The position numbers and the translations under genes were made by a program. From Verrucomicrobiaceae bacterium (lineage in GTDB: Bacteria > Verrucomicrobiota > Verrucomicrobiia > Verrucomicrobiales > Verrucomicrobiaceae), in contig JABTUN010000005.1 of NCBI GenBank assembly GCA_015075365.1, forward strand, positions 1 to 64,000: DNA of 64,000 nt. Direction: 5' to 3'. Positions 20,101-28,662 of this stretch are shown piece after piece; the stretch's first letter is position 1; each line of letters opens with the position of its first letter. Under the pieces are notes generated by a model, which saw only the letters and a list, made by a program, of their open reading frames with translations, had not been told where the DNA came from and ran no database searches.

Positions 20101-23100
20101 TACCACGCGCTGGCCTTCACCTTGCCGAATCTCTACAACGACCAGCCGGACTACCTGCACCGAATCGAGGTCACGCATGATCGACCGTCGCCGAATCCCG
20201 ATCTGCTAGCCACGCGGCTCGTGAAGGCGGAGCCAAGCATCACGCCGCGCATCAGCATCGTGAACCCGCCGGAGCTCGACAGCACCGGAAAGCCCTTCGA
20301 GATCGTTTTGCCGGATGTGGCATCGCCCACGGCCGATCAGCGGAAATTCACGATCCGCGTCAGCACCTCCGTCGCGGCCGATTCGGTCGTTTTGAACGTC
20401 AACAACGGCCCCATGACGCTCAGCGGGCCCACGACGACGATTGATGGCAACAACAAGCTCTGGGAGTGGACGTGGTCGGCGATGCAGCAAGGCGAGTTTC
20501 AGTTTACCGCGACGGTTTTCGACAACGGCAACGAAAACCACGAGACCCGCAATGCCCGCGTTTTTTTTCGCCAAGTCGTCCCCGCGAGCGCGGCGGACCC
20601 GGACGACGATGATGATGGATTGCTCGATGGAGATGAAGGCACCGCCACACCGCTGCCGAATGGCTTTCCGAGCACCGATCCGCGCTACAAGCCGAACGCC
20701 GAGCAATGGACGAACGGCGAGGTGCATGTCGCGAATGCCTTTGGCAAAAGCGATCCGCGCAATCCCGACACCGACGGCGATGGCCTGCCGGACGCGTTAG
20801 AGGTCGGCTGGAGGCTCGCGTTGACCGTGGGCGAGGCGTTTGCGGACACGGGCTTCGGTTCGCCGCTCGCGGGTGCTGGAAACGGCGTCTTTGACTGGAC
20901 GGACACGAACAATAATGGCGCGCACGATGTCGGCGAGGCGAGCGAAAGCTTCACCGATGCCGATGCGGATGGCAGATACGACTTCGGCACGATTTTGAGC
21001 GCGGACACGAATGGCGATGGCGTGACGAATTTCCGCGGCGACATCGATCCGCCCTTCTTCAACACGCTCGACAACCTCAACAAGGTGCCCGGCGTGAACA
21101 CCGCCGCGGAAGGTGGAGATCGCTCGAGGCTGCTGCGCGGCTCCACGACGAAGCCCGATGATCCTGATAGCGATGATGACGGCATCAAGGACGGCATCGA
21201 AGACGCGAACAAGAACGGCTGGCTCGATGGCGACGGCGCGAGCATCGCTCCCGGCGATGCGCCGACGACCGCACGCAACTGGCCGAACAAAGTGCGTGAT
21301 CCCGGCGAGACTTGGACCGAGACCGATCCGAACAACGCCGACACCGACGGCGATGGTGCCCGCGATGGCACCGGCGAGGACAAAAACGGCAATGGCCTCA
21401 TCGACGGCGACACAAACAATGATCGTGTGTGGACTGCTGGCGAAATTTGGAGCGAAACCGATCCGCTGAAGATCGACACCGATGGCGATGGCCTCACCGA
21501 TGGCTGGGAGATCCGTTACGGCCTCGATCCGCTCGACAATGGCAGCGTCAGTTTGCGAAACGGCACTGCTTTGGCATCCAATGGGCCCGCAGGCGATCCA
21601 GACAGCGATGGCTTCTCGAACCTGCAAGAGCTCACCAACGGCACGAATCCGATGGAGCCGAACAACGTCACGCCTCCGCCGCCGGGGCAGATCGTGATCG
21701 GTCCGCAAACACCTGCGATCACCGTCGGCGCGGTCACGAACAACCGTGAGTTCACCGATTGGGCCATCGACGACCTCATCATGCTCGATGAATACAACGG
21801 CGACGGCACGAACAACCAAGGCACCGACATTTACCGCGCCAATGACGGCTTTGACAGCAGCCGCGACCTCGTGGCCTTCTACGCGCATGATGGCGGCGCG
21901 GTGGTGAATGGCGGCGATGGCTTGTTTTACTTCCGCGCTGACTTCCAGGACCTGCGGGCGCTCGCGGAAGAAGGAAATCTCGATCTGTATGTCGTCATCG
22001 ATTTCAACTCGCCCACCATCGGCGAGTCCGCGCTGCCGGACAGCATCGACACGCGCACGAATATGCGGTGGGAGGTCTGCGTGGCCGCCTACAGCACGGA
22101 CAACGGCGCGGTCTATGTCGATACAAACGTCGCCAGCAACAGCACGAGCATCAATCAGGACCTCACGCCCTTCGGTGTGGTGCGTCGCAGCCAGGCGGAG
22201 GCGGATGGCTTCAAAAAATCGTGGTATAGCAGCCAGTTCGACGCGGTGGAGTTCAGCATCAGCCGCAAGGCGTTGCTCGACGCCGGATGGAATGGCGATG
22301 CCAGCACGCTGAACTTCCAAGTCTTCACCACAAAGGACGGCACGCAAAACACGCCAACTCGCGGCGCGGGCGATCTCGCCGGTCGCAGCGACATCCGCGA
22401 CAGCATCCTCGATGACTGGATCGCGAGCGATCATTGGCGTGCGCAGACGGAAATCGCTGGTGCAGGCAGTGTTTTGAAGGCGTGGTTTGGCCCCAGCGGC
22501 ACGAACGACAAATGGAGGCGCGTGAAAGTGGCGAGCTTCATTCAGGAAAACCGTCCACTCATGGCTGGCAATGAGATCCAGACGCTCATCAACAATGGCG
22601 CAGGCGCGGGCTGGTATCGTCCGCTCGATGTGCATCAGGCCTACGCGTCGCCGATGGCGCTGAGCATCACGCCGGTGATGGCGCATGCCATTCAATGGGC
22701 CAAAGTCGATCCCGCCGTGAACAAACCGTGGCGCGATGGTCCCGCCTTCAACACGCGTCTCGATCAAATGGGCGCTCTCGGCACCGTGCGCTTTACCGGC
22801 ACGACTTACGGCGGTCACATCCTGCCGTATTTCCCGACGAGCTACAACGTCACGAACCTCGCCGATGCCTCCAGTGCCCTCGGGACCATTTACCACGCGA
22901 CTCCGCTCGTCATTCCGCCGCCTGAGAGCGTCATCGAAGATCAGACGTTTGAGGACTTCAAGGCCGCGAACTACTTCTTCACCATCGTGGAGCAAACGCG
23001 GCATTTGGAGAAATGGTTTGGCCGCACCTCGGCGCTCAGCAATGACGGCTATCGCCTCAATCGCATCCGAGGCGTCAAAACCTTCGCCATCAGCGATCTC

Positions 23101-24957
23101 GCGACGCAGTTCCGTTTCCAAAACACCGACAACGGCCTGCACAGCTCCCTGCGCGAGCTTTTGAACCGCAAAGCCCGCAGCGCCACGCAGGATCAAGTCG
23201 TGATCCTCGGCAGCGGATGGACCGATTTCACCTCGAAGGCCAGCGCCGATGCCTACGACATCAATGTCGCGTGGATGGCGTCGCGTCCGTGGATTCAAAT
23301 CACCACGCCAGAGGCCATCGCCGCGGGTGAGGTCGATTCGAACCGCGATGGCACGCCCGAAGCCTGGCCGTTTGTCGAGCGTGGCACGCCTGCGCTGCCG
23401 CTCGTGAGCAAAGACTTCGTTCACTACGCCACGCAGGAAAACTACGACAATTGGTACTTCGGCCAGAGCGGTCGCGAGGAAGGTCTGAATGGCAAAATCT
23501 TCAATGTGCGGCCCACGGTGCCGCTTCCGGCCGCTTTTGGTCAGGTGGGCGTTTCCGGCCTCGTGAACAACGCGTGGACTGCAGGCACCAGTTTGGCCGT
23601 CGCGGAGCCAAATCTCGGCTTTTTGACGCGAAACGCCTTCCACGCCTCGATGTGGCTCACCGCCTTCCACGATCAACCGACCGCCGATTTGAGCAAATAC
23701 AGCACCGGCGACTACATCTACCCCGACACGAGCAACAACAACCTCGCGGGCTTCTCCAAAGCCGCGCAAAGCCAGTTCCGCTGGGCCGCGGTCTATAAAA
23801 GAGTCTCTCAATGGGCCGCGAGTGCCGCCACGCTTGCCAATTCGAGCAGCACCAGCGCCGAGGATGCCGATCTCGATGGCGAAAACGAGTATCTGCTCTT
23901 CAACGACCGCGTCTTCGCGATGTTCGAGCGCATCGGCGGCCGCATGACCTGCGCCTTCGTGCGCGATTTGAGCAGCGGCCGCGTGCTGCAAGTCGTCGGC
24001 AATCCTCACAGCTATTCCGGCTTTGAAACCGAAGAAGAAGGCGCGGTGAATGTCATCAACGGTGCCGTCGGCAGCTACCGCACCAGCGGCTTCAAGGATT
24101 GGTATTTCGGCAGCATCAACTACAACAACGATCTCTATGTCGCCGCCGCGACGACGAACGGCTTCACCTTCACCAGCAGCGACGGCAAGATCGCCAAAAC
24201 GATCACCCTCGCCGCTCGTGCGAATGCTTTGCGAGCCAGCTACGCCCTCACCGGCCCCGAAACCACGCTCTACCAGCGCCACGGCCTCAATCCGCACCTT
24301 CAAAACCTCCTTTTCAAAGGCCAGACGCATCTCAGCAACGTCAGCAACACCGGCGGCATCGTTTCCCTCACCAACTTCGCCCCCGATGCCACCGTCCGCG
24401 CCTACCTGCGCGGCATCACCGCCACCACCTACAACCCCGGTGCCATCGACGACGATCCCGTGACGCAGTTCGACACCCTCAACATGCGCAATCAGGCGCA
24501 AACGCAGCAAATCGAGCTCGCATTAACCAACGGTGCCACCTTCGACCTCGGCTTCGAAACCGGCGTGACTTTGAGCGAGTCCACCGACGGCGATTCGCTC
24601 CCCGACGCCTGGGAAGCCGCCAACAACCTCCTCAACACCGACGGCACCGGCGCCAACGGCAACACCGGCAACGCCGACGGCGACCGCTACGACAACCTCA
24701 GCGAATTCATCTTCGGCCTCAGCCCCGCCCAAAGCGACAACTACCAACCCCTCGTCATCAAAGCCACCACCGGCTTCGACGTGACCTTCCCCACCATCCC
24801 CGACCGCTGGTATCGCGTCTTCGCCAGCGACACCCTCACCACCTGGACCCCCATCGGCACCGACCAACTCGGCACCGGTTCTGTCATCACCGTGAACGAT
24901 CCCACCACGCTCCCTGCTCGTTTTTACCGTGTCGAAGCCCGCCTCGTGATGCCATGA
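17113..24957 (+). CDS. Giant GH13 alpha-amylase-family secreted protein: main body after the TAG
   Basis: About 2,614 codons, in frame with the fragment ending at 17094. Numbered from the start at 16630, catalytic residues are nucleophile D263 (GLRLDAVKH), acid/base E326 (IFGEHLGE) and D388 (THAQSHD), so the GH13 triad is intact. Beta-rich linkers follow, then about 360 residues of thrombospondin-3-like calcium loops (DTDGDGLPDALE and relatives, 20590-21690). Next comes a DOMON/glucodextranase-C-like domain (about 21715-22500). A region with GH57/GH119-like features spans 22540-24400 (LDVHQAYASP, TTYGGHILPY). The C-terminal module ends in ARFYRVEARLVMP. It would cut alpha-1,4-glucans outside the cell. 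GTG 17113 is only a formal start and lacks a signal peptide, so without readthrough the product would stay inside and lack barrel strands. Confidence 0.85.
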   Translation: MQNLGLADLIDIAQEPGTTNLNFGLTEGSTAPKISFIRDLARPEQYCYLPNGTYVGFGPGNGITTSLLQANSGYYSERVEDYLNRAARWLMDRTKADGLRLDAVKHVRADFYGATFGADKDTSDYGYNGQVQRQFNITRGFSDANHRDSVFNVHQGRDDAMIFGEHLGEPPAYGPYIDSGMRLVDNDLRSQLNSRLGNPSNGLQGYDWAGSGGFAANVGVTHAQSHDSDYAARKELQHAFYFLRDGLGLLYTDGNYQAETLGESGGAFPRHSNTSFLGQWGDGRVPNLLYVHEQFARGYQLGRWSDSDVVIWERLDKRENPAMSDSDAVTLLVMLSDNYSQGLARSFTSAFPAGAYLYNYSWYGGGFYKFKEELASTVLPAGGYFLFSWKNPDPSELWKNFGGRPITITENGVEAKTVRVRRKDGPNGDKAFNGSTLPEASRPILAPEMNVTDYTYSVDVPRVTSTSGVRFVARTDGSTANVLMKLDGGIDLNGTVPVGNTDPALRDNPPAIATDTFLGFEQPNFISRVHPELFAAQDTARNSTGSAGAETFTTTTVVNGTAPKFVDANTAAFLYHDPAAPVGNLTPARNQYDASRNEMWVKANSVGGGYKAFLYYTTDGSNPEGAAGRGFGTTKVVEMNYRHNDDSGASDWWSAVPLPGDFTATSKYKIGMAKDANDPWWPGNADAVTRKQKMMTTFETNALNLATLNIRPHNDYGVSQTGLSEGMHVIRARAFLQRGGQASIYNTFTQSFYYDAQRPLGEVRFPAADNDTVGGSEYGVVVRTDPSVTEVWYHIDDNSASNDDTITRSQNGNGGGFEPFTDSNRNGTRDSTETFTDLDEDGVWDSSIGTSWVKATEVTPSVEPTNVSYTKEWRFNYANIPADGTATIKVRLRELSSAGFKDFALSDVAGHYTTVNRVVNCAGPNIRMFVAWPPNDGDLVGAGYVMKVYFSKSLADGLTSTQLRDRFTIRIGSSETNQYTSYARDLYTINYDETADYHALAFTLPNLYNDQPDYLHRIEVTHDRPSPNPDLLATRLVKAEPSITPRISIVNPPELDSTGKPFEIVLPDVASPTADQRKFTIRVSTSVAADSVVLNVNNGPMTLSGPTTTIDGNNKLWEWTWSAMQQGEFQFTATVFDNGNENHETRNARVFFRQVVPASAADPDDDDDGLLDGDEGTATPLPNGFPSTDPRYKPNAEQWTNGEVHVANAFGKSDPRNPDTDGDGLPDALEVGWRLALTVGEAFADTGFGSPLAGAGNGVFDWTDTNNNGAHDVGEASESFTDADADGRYDFGTILSADTNGDGVTNFRGDIDPPFFNTLDNLNKVPGVNTAAEGGDRSRLLRGSTTKPDDPDSDDDGIKDGIEDANKNGWLDGDGASIAPGDAPTTARNWPNKVRDPGETWTETDPNNADTDGDGARDGTGEDKNGNGLIDGDTNNDRVWTAGEIWSETDPLKIDTDGDGLTDGWEIRYGLDPLDNGSVSLRNGTALASNGPAGDPDSDGFSNLQELTNGTNPMEPNNVTPPPPGQIVIGPQTPAITVGAVTNNREFTDWAIDDLIMLDEYNGDGTNNQGTDIYRANDGFDSSRDLVAFYAHDGGAVVNGGDGLFYFRADFQDLRALAEEGNLDLYVVIDFNSPTIGESALPDSIDTRTNMRWEVCVAAYSTDNGAVYVDTNVASNSTSINQDLTPFGVVRRSQAEADGFKKSWYSSQFDAVEFSISRKALLDAGWNGDASTLNFQVFTTKDGTQNTPTRGAGDLAGRSDIRDSILDDWIASDHWRAQTEIAGAGSVLKAWFGPSGTNDKWRRVKVASFIQENRPLMAGNEIQTLINNGAGAGWYRPLDVHQAYASPMALSITPVMAHAIQWAKVDPAVNKPWRDGPAFNTRLDQMGALGTVRFTGTTYGGHILPYFPTSYNVTNLADASSALGTIYHATPLVIPPPESVIEDQTFEDFKAANYFFTIVEQTRHLEKWFGRTSALSNDGYRLNRIRGVKTFAISDLATQFRFQNTDNGLHSSLRELLNRKARSATQDQVVILGSGWTDFTSKASADAYDINVAWMASRPWIQITTPEAIAAGEVDSNRDGTPEAWPFVERGTPALPLVSKDFVHYATQENYDNWYFGQSGREEGLNGKIFNVRPTVPLPAAFGQVGVSGLVNNAWTAGTSLAVAEPNLGFLTRNAFHASMWLTAFHDQPTADLSKYSTGDYIYPDTSNNNLAGFSKAAQSQFRWAAVYKRVSQWAASAATLANSSSTSAEDADLDGENEYLLFNDRVFAMFERIGGRMTCAFVRDLSSGRVLQVVGNPHSYSGFETEEEGAVNVINGAVGSYRTSGFKDWYFGSINYNNDLYVAAATTNGFTFTSSDGKIAKTITLAARANALRASYALTGPETTLYQRHGLNPHLQNLLFKGQTHLSNVSNTGGIVSLTNFAPDATVRAYLRGITATTYNPGAIDDDPVTQFDTLNMRNQAQTQQIELALTNGATFDLGFETGVTLSESTDGDSLPDAWEAANNLLNTDGTGANGNTGNADGDRYDNLSEFIFGLSPAQSDNYQPLVIKATTGFDVTFPTIPDRWYRVFASDTLTTWTPIGTDQLGTGSVITVNDPTTLPARFYRVEARLVMP
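20590..21690 (+). repeat. Thrombospondin type 3-like calcium-loop repeats within the giant amylase
   Basis: A run of repeated acidic motifs of the form D-x-D-x-D-G-x-x-D, for example DPDDDDDGLLDG, NPDTDGDGLPDALE, DPDSDDDGIKDG, ADTDGDGARDG and KIDTDGDGLTDGWE. The DNA shows the matching iterated gac/gat-ggc words. Such repeats bind calcium and form rigid stalks in secreted proteins. Here they separate the N-terminal GH13 part from the C-terminal domains. Confidence 0.85.
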
Positions 24958-27900
24958 TCCGATTTCTGTTCTTCCTTCTTCTTGTTTCCTCTGCCTCCGC
25001 CTGGGTGGCGAATGAGGTCGATTTTCCCGGCGATGGTCAGGGGTGGGACTTAGGCACGACGAACAGCTACAAATACACCGGTCCGGATGGCAGCACGGAG
25101 TGGTTTCGCTTTGAATGGACCGCGCCGGCGGCGGACAGTGACTACAACTTCAAGATGGTCACCGGCAACAACTGGAACCAGGACTACGGCGGCAATTTGA
25201 TCTTCCCGAAGAACGAGCTGGCCATCCTGTATTACCAACCGCTCGGCGATACGGCGGCGAAGCTCAGCGGCGGCGTGACGAGTGGCAAGCGCTACATCTT
25301 CACGACCAAAGACCCCGGCCTCGCGAACACCTTTATCAGTGTGATGGAACTCAGCAGCGCACCGGTGGCGATTACGGGCGTGTCGCGAAATGCGGGCACT
25401 GGCTTGATCACGATCAACCTCAACGGCACGCCATCGGCCGAAGAGAAGGTCTATGTGCGTTACACGGATTCGGCGTGGAAGTATTCGCAGGTCATCCAGG
25501 CCACCGTGGCAGGCAATTCGGCCACGGCGACGATTCCGGACATCAAAGACGGCAAAAACTACGCGTGGTATGTCTTCACCAGCACCGCTACGCCGGACAA
25601 ATTCCACAATGGCTTCGCCACGGACGCGCTGACGCTTTCCTGGAACAACAACGCGGGCGCGAATTACTCCATCACCGGCATTCAGCGCATCAGTGACCTG
25701 ACAATCAACAGCGCCAGCGGACCCTACAAGACGACCAAGTTCTTCATCGACGAGATCGCGGGCGAAACGCAGACGCTGAACGTCAGCGCCACCTTCAACG
25801 CGGGCACGCCACCTACCGAAGTCGAAGTCGTCACCAATCTGAACCGCCGCGACAAAGCCGATCAAGACAATAACGGCGACGGCATCGCGGACGGCATCCT
25901 GCCGCCAGCACGCGACCTTAGCGGCCAAAACGAAACGCAATACTACAAAGCCTATCCGATGACTGCGGCAGGCTCGACGTGGAGTGCGTCGATACCGGTG
26001 ACGAAGACCGGTGCGTATCGCACAACGGTGCGCTATCGCTTCTCGCCGACGAGTCCGTGGTTCTACTATGGCGACCGCGATCACGCGGTGGTCGTCTCGC
26101 CGAAGAAGACGCTCGAAATGACGCTCTATGAGCTCAATCCGCTCACCATTGAGGCCACCGCGGCGAACTCCGGCGGCCGCAGCACCTTCGTCGATCTGCT
26201 TGGCGCTGCAGACGGCGATTCCGACGGCACGGACCCGCTTTCGCTCGACTACTTCAACACGATCCAGACGAACTGCCTGTGGTTTCAGCCGATTCATCCC
26301 ACCGGCGGCCTTGGCGTTGAAAACGATCCCGCCACTTCATCGCCGTATGTGCCGGGAAGCCCGTATGCGACGAAAAACTTCTTCGCGGTGAATCCGTGGC
26401 TCGGCAGCGGGAACACCGAAAGCTCCGCGATGAGCGAATTCCAGACCTTCATGCAAAAAGCCGACGATTACGCCGGCAGCGTCGGCACGATCAATGTGAT
26501 GCTCGACTTTGTGGCCAATCACACAGCCTGGGATGCGATCTACGGTCAAGGCGGCGTCGATCTCGGCTTCACCGGTGCATCCTCGAATGCCATCCCGGTG
26601 AACTGGTATTCACGCACGGGCGACTACGGCCAGGCCGCGACGTATTTCACGAATCTGGGCGACAAGGACAAGGCCGTCGCGCCGGATCGCAACGACTTCG
26701 GGAAGTGGAACGATGTCGCCGAGCTCTACTACGGCCGCTACTCGGCGCAGTGGCGTTTTGCGAGCTACACCGCCGGCTTCGAGCCACACAAGAACGAGGA
26801 CGATTTCATGGATTGGAACTCGCTCAGCCCTGAAGTCATCAAACTCTGGCGCTACCTCGGCTACTATCCGATTTACTGGCTGCAGCAGTCCGGTCACACG
26901 CTCACGAATTCGACGACGGGCAGTTACGTGCAGCGTCTGGCAGCGGACAACAAAGGCATCGACGCGCTGCGCTGTGACTTCGGCCAGGGACTTCCGAATC
27001 CGCTGTGGGAATACATCATCAACAAGACCCGCGCCGCGAAATGGAACTTCGTTTTCATGGCCGAGACGCTCGATGGCGCGGAACCCGGCTACCGCAGCAA
27101 TCGCGTGTTCGACATTCTCAATGAGAGCCTCGTCTTCAACTTCACCGCGAGCCATGTGAACAAGGAATACGACATCCAGAGCGCTCTGGAGAGCCGCCGC
27201 AGCACTTACCGCACCGGAGCCATCTTGCTGAACATCACCGGCCACGACGAGATCCTGCCGGATAACGACGCGTGGCTCAATGCGACGCGTTACGCCGTCA
27301 TGGCGTCCGTCCCCGGCCTGCCGATGACGTTTTACGGTCAGGAGCAAGGCATTCAAAACTACAAAGATCCAAATGTCGAACCATTGACAGTCTGGCACTA
27401 CGACGGGTTTGAGACCGATCACGAGCTGAATTTCGGCAAACGCATCCCACACTTCAAAAAGTGGAACAAGTCGCAGTGGTGGTATCCCGCCACGCAGCCA
27501 CCCAACAACACCGGCATGGCGCAATGGTATGGCCGCGTGAACTGGGCCCGCCTCAACAGCCCCGCGATCAAATCGATCAATCAATACTACCTCGACCTCA
27601 AAATCGGCGGCGGTGCTCCCGCGGACAACATCTTCGCCATCGCGAAATACGAGCAGGCCAATGCCTCGCCGGCCTTCAAAGACGTGGTGCTGTGCTTTGC
27701 GAATCTCTTCGAGCATTCCGCCGCACATTTCGCCACCAGCAGCACCTTCGACCTCCGCGGTGGCATCGGTGATCCGCTTTGGAGCCTCCTCGGGCTGCAA
27801 AACAGCGCCGCACGCCAATACAACATCCGCAACCTCGCCAGCAGCAACGCCAGCGCGAATGTGTGGGGCACCGCACGCACCGGCGCGGACATTTACAGCA

Positions 27901-28616
27901 ACGGCATCTTCGTCAGCCTCGGCGGCGGCACGGTGAATCCCATCACCAACGACGGCGAACTCGCGCAATTCTTGAAGATCGTCGATGTAACTCCGCCACC
28001 GAGCAGCGCACCGAACACCAGCTACTACCAGATCGGCAACCAAGGCACCTTCACCTGGACCAGCAACGCCGGACCGCATGACAACATCGCAAACTGGCGC
28101 ATCAGCATCGGCACCACGCCCGGCGGCAACAACGTGGCCAACAACATCAGCGTGAACGGCACCAGCTACCAATTCACCGGCACACCCGGTCAAACCTACT
28201 ACGCCACCCTTACCGCCGTGAGTGCCGCCGGAGTCAATTCCACCTCCAGCGCCTCCGACACCGGCGCCCCGAATCCCAACAGCACCACCACGCCCGTCAA
28301 ACTCCTCGCCCCCACCGCCGACGACGACGCCGATGGCCAAACAAATGAAGCCGAGCATGCCGCAGGCACGAATCCGATGTCTCGCTCCGAGTCCTTCAAG
28401 GTAAACAGCGCCGTTGTTTCCTCGCCGGGGCAGTTTTTCATCACATGGACCAGTGTGGCAGGCAAAAAGTACCGGGTTCAACGTAGTGTCACCCTCTCGG
28501 TAGGCGGTTGGACGGACATTTCTCCGGACATCAGCGCCACGGGGCCGACAAGCAGCTTTACTGACAATGGAGCAGGCACGGAAGGATGTTTCTACCGGGT
28601 GCGGGTGGTGCCGTGA
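24954..28616 (+). CDS. Giant secreted GH13 alpha-amylase-family protein
   Basis: A 1,220-residue exported glycosidase whose ATG overlaps the stop of the previous gene (ATGA), indicating coupled translation. Signal peptide MIRFLFFLLLVSSASA is cut before WVANE. About 370 residues of beta-rich, possibly starch-binding modules precede the GH13 barrel. The barrel has region I DFVANHT, nucleophile D675 in ALRCDFGQG, acid/base E704 in FMAETLDG and D765 in ITGHDEIL, all present. A beta domain, an Fn3-like domain, one calcium loop (DDDADGQTNEAEH) and a C-terminal module ending GCFYRVRVVP follow. It probably hydrolyses or rearranges alpha-glucans outside the cell; the subfamily and product size are unresolved. 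Confidence 0.92.
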   Translation: MIRFLFFLLLVSSASAWVANEVDFPGDGQGWDLGTTNSYKYTGPDGSTEWFRFEWTAPAADSDYNFKMVTGNNWNQDYGGNLIFPKNELAILYYQPLGDTAAKLSGGVTSGKRYIFTTKDPGLANTFISVMELSSAPVAITGVSRNAGTGLITINLNGTPSAEEKVYVRYTDSAWKYSQVIQATVAGNSATATIPDIKDGKNYAWYVFTSTATPDKFHNGFATDALTLSWNNNAGANYSITGIQRISDLTINSASGPYKTTKFFIDEIAGETQTLNVSATFNAGTPPTEVEVVTNLNRRDKADQDNNGDGIADGILPPARDLSGQNETQYYKAYPMTAAGSTWSASIPVTKTGAYRTTVRYRFSPTSPWFYYGDRDHAVVVSPKKTLEMTLYELNPLTIEATAANSGGRSTFVDLLGAADGDSDGTDPLSLDYFNTIQTNCLWFQPIHPTGGLGVENDPATSSPYVPGSPYATKNFFAVNPWLGSGNTESSAMSEFQTFMQKADDYAGSVGTINVMLDFVANHTAWDAIYGQGGVDLGFTGASSNAIPVNWYSRTGDYGQAATYFTNLGDKDKAVAPDRNDFGKWNDVAELYYGRYSAQWRFASYTAGFEPHKNEDDFMDWNSLSPEVIKLWRYLGYYPIYWLQQSGHTLTNSTTGSYVQRLAADNKGIDALRCDFGQGLPNPLWEYIINKTRAAKWNFVFMAETLDGAEPGYRSNRVFDILNESLVFNFTASHVNKEYDIQSALESRRSTYRTGAILLNITGHDEILPDNDAWLNATRYAVMASVPGLPMTFYGQEQGIQNYKDPNVEPLTVWHYDGFETDHELNFGKRIPHFKKWNKSQWWYPATQPPNNTGMAQWYGRVNWARLNSPAIKSINQYYLDLKIGGGAPADNIFAIAKYEQANASPAFKDVVLCFANLFEHSAAHFATSSTFDLRGGIGDPLWSLLGLQNSAARQYNIRNLASSNASANVWGTARTGADIYSNGIFVSLGGGTVNPITNDGELAQFLKIVDVTPPPSSAPNTSYYQIGNQGTFTWTSNAGPHDNIANWRISIGTTPGGNNVANNISVNGTSYQFTGTPGQTYYATLTAVSAAGVNSTSSASDTGAPNPNSTTTPVKLLAPTADDDADGQTNEAEHAAGTNPMSRSESFKVNSAVVSSPGQFFITWTSVAGKKYRVQRSVTLSVGGWTDISPDISATGPTSSFTDNGAGTEGCFYRVRVVP

Positions 28617-28662
28617 TCTGCTGCTGGAGGCTCCTTGACGGCGGGCACGGGAAGGCCAAAAC

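Noticed and set aside
20797..24510. A 1,237-codon open frame on the minus strand opposite the giant amylase
   Set aside because: High-GC codon structure of the real gene keeps the opposite strand open. The product has alternating V/A/R/D/E low-complexity composition and no signal peptide or motif.
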